Shown here piece by piece: positions 58,424 through 64,000 of a stretch of DNA of 64,000 nucleotides. The stretch covers positions 43,060,072 through 43,124,071 of the forward strand of contig NC_088714.1 of NCBI RefSeq assembly GCF_963576615.1, written 5' to 3'. A model generated the notes under the pieces. The model did no database searches and was not told the DNA's origin. It saw only the letters and a program-made list of their open reading frames with translations. This DNA comes from Watersipora subatra. Lineage: Eukaryota; Bryozoa; Gymnolaemata; Cheilostomatida; Watersiporidae. Every line of letters starts with the position of its first letter. Positions within the stretch are counted from its first letter, which is position 1. The translations under genes and the position numbers were made by a program.

Positions 58424-61400
58424 GTAACTTTCATCAAATGCAAAATGTATATTAGCTTGTTCTGAGCCTACCGCAATTGAAAGTAGGAGTATATTCCAAA
58501 TTGTGCAAAATCAGTCCGTATCATTGTGTAATTTAATATATTTGGTTAGAATATGTGAAGAAACAGATTATTCTTTCAAGCTGTACGTAAACTGCGCTAA
58601 AACTAAGATAAATTAGTGGTAGCATATTGTGTTCGACTGTTATAACAATTTCCGATAACGTAATTTGTAGAGCTCAACATTCTCAGCGAGTAGCATTGAA
58701 GGATTAATAGGTTAAATATATATATATATATATATTAACTAAAACATATAATATATATTTAACTATACATTAAATATATATATATATATCTGTGTGTGTA
58801 TATTCATACTATTTAACGTATTGTAATCATTACAATTACGTTAGGTAGACGAGTTACCTGTTTCATTCAGTTCACTATTTAAGCTCGTTATTCCCGTAAC
58901 CTTTAATATACGTATATGATTAGACTGGGTTTTAATGAAAAAAATATCACAACCGTCACATCAACATCTATATTTTGCACGGAATCACCTCATTGCCTTC
59001 AGTTAATGTTGTAATACCATATGATGTTTAGTGCTTGCACATAAAACCTCTGATTAGCGAAAATTATGAAAAATGTCGGTTTCTTTCGTAGTTAAGAAAT
59101 AATTTTATTGTAAAGCAGTTTATAATTGTTATGTACCGAAGTTCAATGACAAACTCGAAGTAGCACCAATACGGTTAGGCCTATGTAGTCGGCTATCAAA
59201 GTACGTAATGCATAATTACTGCCCTAATATTTGTCATGGTACTTAATTTAGAAAATAAAATAAATGGTGTGAAATTGTGTTTATTTTTTTGTATTTTTTT
59301 ATTGAATCTGTATTTATTATCGTTTTTGTAGATCCAACAACCCGAGAAGATGTGCATCTAAAAATGTTAGTGCCAAGCTGTGCTGCAGGGGCCGTTATCG
59401 GCAAGGGTGGTGAGACAATAGGCAAACTACAGAGAGATACCGGTACCAAAATGAAGATGTCTAAAAACCAAGACACATTTCCAGGTTATTTGCTTTACTC
59501 GTTTGTCATGTTTAATGGTTGTAAACTATTCTTGTCTCATTTTAAGTGTGTTTGACCGTTTTCAATCATGAGTGTTATTATGGCATCTGTCCTGACAAAA
59601 CCAACAATGCTGCATAAATTTCACAACCCTTTTTTAATATTCTCTGAAAGTCTAATTTTTCTTAATTATTTTTCTTCTATTTGGTCCCACTTGTCCAACT
59701 GTAACAAAAATTTTACTAAAAAAGCTGGCAGGACTTCTATTACAGTAAACAAAGTAGGGCAGGGGAACAATTGCAGTCAAGTTGCAGATTAAAATATTCG
59801 CAGCAATAATTGTTTACTTTCATGTTTTCCATAGTTACGACTATCATATTTCATTTTACATATGGAACCTTGTGTAAACCTGTTCAGTAAAACTTTCTCT
59901 TGAACTACACTTCTCATCTCGCTTCATAACTATTCCAAATATGGTTTCTACAACAAAGGGTACAAACATAAAAATTGGAGTTTTTTATTAAAAGAACCCA
60001 TATGAAGAAAATTTGGATGAAGATGACATGAAGACAACACTATTTGCCTTGTAAATTGTTCCATTAGCTTCAGTAAAGTTCAGCCATTTTAGAACCTACC
60101 GTGAAACCTCTAATTCAACATCACCCCAATTGATCGCCACCCTCAATTGACCGTCACCACCAATTGACCGCCACTACCAATTGACTGCCAATTGACCGTC
60201 ACTCCCAATTGACCCTCTGAGAGGGGAGTCAAAAAATAGACCTCTACTCCAATTGAACGCTGCCTCCATTTGACCCCCACTTTGACATTATTTGATTGTT
60301 ATGAGCCCATAATATCTAATCTGATCACCAGAAATGGGTCCACAAAATTTAATTAAAAAATCCTTTATATCAATAACAATCAATTCTTTCGTTGTCCTAT
60401 TCTAAAGCTTTTCAGTTTTTTACTTCGTTAAAACCTTGAAAGCAACACCAAAGAAATAATCAAATACGGTCTCAGACTAGTAGTAGTTCTCTGTTTAACG
60501 CAGTCTTTTTACTTCGAAGTAGCCTACATATATATAAAAAACTGGCGTAAATTTACGATGGTAGATGAACTTTCAAAGCAACGCCATAGAAATAACCACT
60601 GTTACAGGTTAATAGTAGTTCCTTGTTTAACGCGGTCCTAATACTTTGAAGGACATGCACATAAAAACCAGTTTGCAAGTTTTTGACTGAAGGTTACGCT
60701 TAGTAAGCAAACCTTTGCGCGTTGCATTGGTGCTAAATGCAGCGCGTGAAAGTTTTGCTCTGCCAAAAAATTGTTTGGACGCTAGTATTAACTAGTTCAG
60801 TAGTGCAGAAGAAGAGTTGAGGCTCGAATATATTGTGGAAAGTATTGGACAAATAGAAGATGTTCGTTCCATCGATAACAACAATCAGAAAGCAGCTATC
60901 CTACCAAATGATCCAAGTATTTTTTGTTTTAAAACATCACCTTTTGTTTCTGCACGTAATATAATTATGGTTCGTTTATGTCACTTGTTCATCAATATAT
61001 ATTTGTATCATTTGATAGATTATTATTGTATAACTTCTAAATATGCAGATTTATAGCATGTTATTTAATAGCATCATTGCGGCTATTTTAACATGGCTTA
61101 CAATGGATCGATGGTCTTCTATTGCACATAAAAAGCTAATTTGGGCACACTAGCAAACATATCCGTGAGTGCAATGCAATGTGTTTTTATTCAACAATGT
61201 TAATATAAATATAAAATTTCAATAAAATTTAGAATAAAATGAAAATAGAAAATGTCAACAAATTGCTAAGCAGTACACAGGCTATAATATCATCACAGAT
61301 CAATTGCAAGCAATAGATATGAACTGGTAGAGATATTTTTCGATTATATTATGGTTCTATGGCATGCCAATAATACATAGCGACCTTGACTTTTATAAAA

Positions 61401-63440
61401 CCTGTCATTAACCCTTTGGCTGGGGAAATGACAAAAATGTCGGTTGGGTGAGGTAGATGTTTATAGAACAGTTGTCTAGTAACGTTAAACAAAAGATAGT
61501 AAAATTTAAACATCAACAAGATATCAGTCGATAAAGTACAATATGCACTAATTATTTGAGAAGCGTTGCCTTGTGCTAAAGAAACCACGCCTCCTTAGAA
61601 AAAATATAAGTTCCCAAAGCAGGGCTCCCATATCTGCTGCGAGACCCCGTCGATAATCTTGGGCAGCAAAACACCTGCAGCGCTAGGCTCAGCGGCTCAT
61701 GTTCACTTGAAACTGCGTCACTGATAATCTCATAAAAATGACCATGCCGATTCGAAAGAGCCGACTTTCATCTGTACAGTGCATTTCGAGAAGGTTTTGT
61801 CTGAGGCTCCTTGCAAAAGTTGAACAGCGCTGAACTTCTGCGTTGACAACCAACAACTACTAGCAGCACTTATCATATAGGTTTTTATTTCACAGCCGAT
61901 AGTCCTGTGATCCTGCCACCGGTGTTTTAAGCAGTATATGCATCTGCAGATTTAAATGTGCATGTAAAAAAACTTGGGACTAAAAACCATGCCTCAAAAT
62001 TCGAGCGACATTATGACGTTTTTAAACAAAGCGTAAGCCAATTACTTATTCAATAAAAAGATTTCACATTCTACGGCAAGAGCAACAACTAACGTTCTTA
62101 ATGCATTCTGTCTTCAAACAGTACTACAACAAACAACAACAGATCCTAAAGAAAGAAAAAAGGAATATTAGAAGTTCTAAGATGATGCCCAGTGATATCA
62201 TCACGGCTTGGAAATATTAGTGTGGCAAAATTTGCTTTGACTGTTCTAACAGCAGATAACCTTAGGAGTAGGTTTCTTTTCATTCATCTGTGCATCTGAC
62301 AGCCTTAGCAATGTCATTGGCAATGAAATGTCCATGAGACGTCATATTGGGAAATTTGCCCAGCAACAGATTGAACAACGAATTCGGGTGGTTATAATAT
62401 CTTGATTGGGCTAAAGGCCTGCGATAGGTCGTTAAGGTTTTTAATTCTTGTAATAATTATTTTTGAAAAATTTACCTACTCACGACAGTTTTGTATATGC
62501 TTTAATCGTTCCTGTAAAATATATAAGGTGTGTGACATTTCGGGTTTTGTCACAATGTGTTTCATATATTATAAAACCTGTAATTTTGAACGTTACCCTT
62601 AATTTAGCGCCATCTCTGTTTGCCCGTCATTTTTACACTCTTTGATCTTTACGAACCCACAATAGGAAGTGATCGGGAGGCAACTGTTCACAAAGTGGGA
62701 CTAGTAATGACTCGGTTACATAAATAATTATGGACTTTTTTCGTTGTTGCTATAGTGGTTGTCATGGTTTTAGCGATGCCATACTAAGAAGATCGGTCGT
62801 CTCAATCATTAGAACTACACGCTGATGCAAAGTCAACAAGGTCTATATTCAATCTTTTTTTTTCAGATTTGTTCAAATGTGATTTACAATCTCATCTGAA
62901 GACTGTTTCGCTTGGTCTGATACTTCGATGTATATGAAAAACGGTTTAATAAAAATGCAAAAAATGGATGGCATTGGTGTCGCTCGGCCCAGAGGAGAGT
63001 GCAAAATATAGGCAACATTAGCAAGAGCTTCACGTGTAAAAGGTTAAATTTATCTTCCTAAAATTCTGACGAGCTAGTCGGAAAATACCGCGTCACTCTT
63101 TATTTTAATGTCACTTTTAATAAAAACATCACTATATATGACGGGTTGATAAATACAGTGCCATGGCATTCAAATTGAGATTTTGGTGTATTTGTCCATG
63201 TGAATAATCCAGATATTCCATAACAACCGTAATTTACAACAATCTTAATTCAACAGCATTCAAGACAGTTATTAAATTATTGTAGGCACAACAGAGCGAG
63301 TTTGTCTCATAGTTGGAACTGTGAGTGCCTGTCATCTGGCGCATGATGAAGTTGCGCAAATAGTAATGGATAAACCTGATCCGCAGCCCAAGCCAAGTGG
63401 AGATGGTGATGGCAAAATAAACTATCAAAGACATAATCAG
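58339..63440 (+). CDS. NOVA1: NOVA-type KH-domain RNA-binding splicing regulator, first three coding exons
   Basis: Five-prime part of a NOVA-family gene; later exons (KH2, KH3) lie beyond the window. Exons: 58339-58423 (MEGHTDSRKRPLDSDGDDGM, nuclear-type basic/acidic start), 59332-59484 (first KH domain with GAVIGKGGETIGKLQRDTG, the GxxG RNA-binding loop being GKGG) and 63286-63440 (GTTERVCLIVGTVSACHLAH, completing KH1, then an acidic/Gly linker). The FPG/TTERVCL junction matches vertebrate NOVA. NOVA proteins bind YCAY clusters in pre-mRNA and control alternative splicing. Phases agree (1, 1, 0). Start chosen for the good context (accaATGg); an in-frame ATG at 58210 would add a hydrophobic, less likely N-terminus. 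Symbol by family only. Confidence 0.9.
58424..59331. other. NOVA intron 1
   Basis: AT dinucleotide runs near 58707-58790; no other feature recognised. Confidence 0.5.
59332..59484 (+). CDS. NOVA1: NOVA exon 2: KH1 core
   Basis: Reads DPTTREDVHLKMLVPSCAAG then AVIGKGGETIGKLQRDTGTK and MKMSKNQDTFPG. Acceptor after a long T run. Confidence 0.95.
60101..61345. mobile_element. Left part of the 48587-type repeat in NOVA intron 2
   Basis: Starts accgtgaaacctctaattca, followed by a short array of ccaattgaccgcc units (60120-60280). Continues co-linear with 48600-49560 and 50720-50770, showing the site without the Harbinger-like insert. Confidence 0.55.
61610..61930. repeat. Dispersed repeat, inverse of 28270-28610
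   Basis: Same blocks in inverted order (gctgcgagaccccgtcg, cagcgctaggctcagcgg). Class unknown. Confidence 0.5.
62570..63197. mobile_element. Short copy of the 48587-type repeat
   Basis: Left tip ataaaacctgtaattttgaa, right tip ttcaaattgagattttggt. Ends 88 bp before NOVA exon 3. Confidence 0.5.
63286..63440 (+). CDS. NOVA1: NOVA exon 3: end of KH1 and linker
   Basis: Reads TTERVCLIVGTVSACHLAHD then EVAQIVMDKPDPQPKPSG and INYQRHNQ. Donor GTATTG, phase 0. Confidence 0.92.
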
Positions 63441-64000
63441 GTATTGTTATGAAGAAGACCATGTCCTACTGGTCACTTTGCTTGTATTTTATAGATACCG
63501 CAAACCCTCTAATTGAACGCGATGGAGGACTCCGAGATAATTGATTGCTATTGATGTAAACGATTCATTGTTAATACGATTTTGCGGACAGTTTTCTACT
63601 TGTCTTTTAATATTATGGAGATCAGAGATTGTCAACGTGACGTTCACATGGAAGTGGCGTTCAAATAGCAGGTGCCACCTGTATTTTTCAACTCTTTTCT
63701 CATAGTGGTGGTCAAATAGAGGTTACTTTCAGTTAGAGTCTTCAGGGTATGTATGTTAGAGTCAACCAGCTCATCCAATCACAAATGTGTCAGTTTATTT
63801 CTATTGAAGCGGACGAGCATGCTTGTTTTGACACAACACATTGGCTACACCAAAGATGCATTATGTTTGTGGGTAGCCTGGTCTTGAGAGTAAAATGATT
63901 TCCGTCTTTTACATGTAGGCGTACCCAACGTGAACCAGGCTTTAAATATGAACTTTTACAACTTTTTTTGTAGGGGATTTTATTGGAAAGTATTGTAATT
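63441..64000. other. NOVA intron 3, start
   Basis: About 63490-63755 is another piece of the 48587-type family (tctaattgaacgcg, gtggcgttcaaatagcagg). No further exon recognised. Confidence 0.45.

Noticed and set aside
1..64000. tRNA, rRNA or snRNA genes
   Set aside because: I looked for cloverleaf-like blocks and conserved rRNA stretches and found none convincing; a covariance search would be decisive.

Overview
The window is animal nuclear DNA, not bacterial. Coding sequence sits in short exons with GT-AG borders inside long AT-rich introns filled with satellites and DNA transposons. I could resolve three protein genes by exon-by-exon translation with reading-phase checks. The organism is most likely an invertebrate: the central gene is an undivided ancestor-type MADBUB gene, which vertebrates split into BUB1 and BUB1B. 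I cannot name the species; a spiralian is only a guess.

Layout. (1) 1746-4272, plus strand: last four exons of an ENA/VASP (Enabled) actin regulator, carrying the proline-rich tract, G-actin motif, F-actin motif and tetramerisation coil. (2) 58174 down to 5383, minus strand: a complete 24-exon MADBUB spindle-checkpoint gene of about 52.8 kb. Its exon lengths sum to 4041 nt and give 1346 residues, and every splice phase agrees. The protein carries KEN1, the TPR domain, KEN2, ABBA motifs, the GLEBS Bub3-binding motif, a coiled coil, a CD1-like MAD1-binding motif, a KARD (LxxIxE) motif and a kinase domain whose key catalytic residues are all present. (3) 58339 to beyond 63440, plus strand: first three coding exons of a NOVA-type KH-domain splicing regulator. 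The NOVA and MADBUB start codons face away from each other with only 164 bp between them, so they probably share a bidirectional promoter. ENA/VASP and MADBUB converge tail to tail.

Most of the rest is mobile or tandem DNA within MADBUB introns. It includes a 3.5-kb hAT element with a perfect 8-bp target duplication and a truncated transposase; two pogo-like TA-flanked elements of about 1.1 kb plus a remnant of a possible autonomous relative; a TTAA-flanked inverted-repeat family; a family flanked by 7-bp duplications; elements with 9-bp duplications; several smaller TA-flanked elements; and more than ten minisatellites. Several elements lie inside minisatellites or inside other elements, so relative ages can be read.

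The most notable find is in MADBUB exon 12. A 36-39 bp coding repeat has multiplied a Cdc20/cyclin-binding ABBA-type motif five times between two canonical copies, giving seven in about 155 residues of one checkpoint protein. No rRNA, tRNA or CRISPR array was seen.
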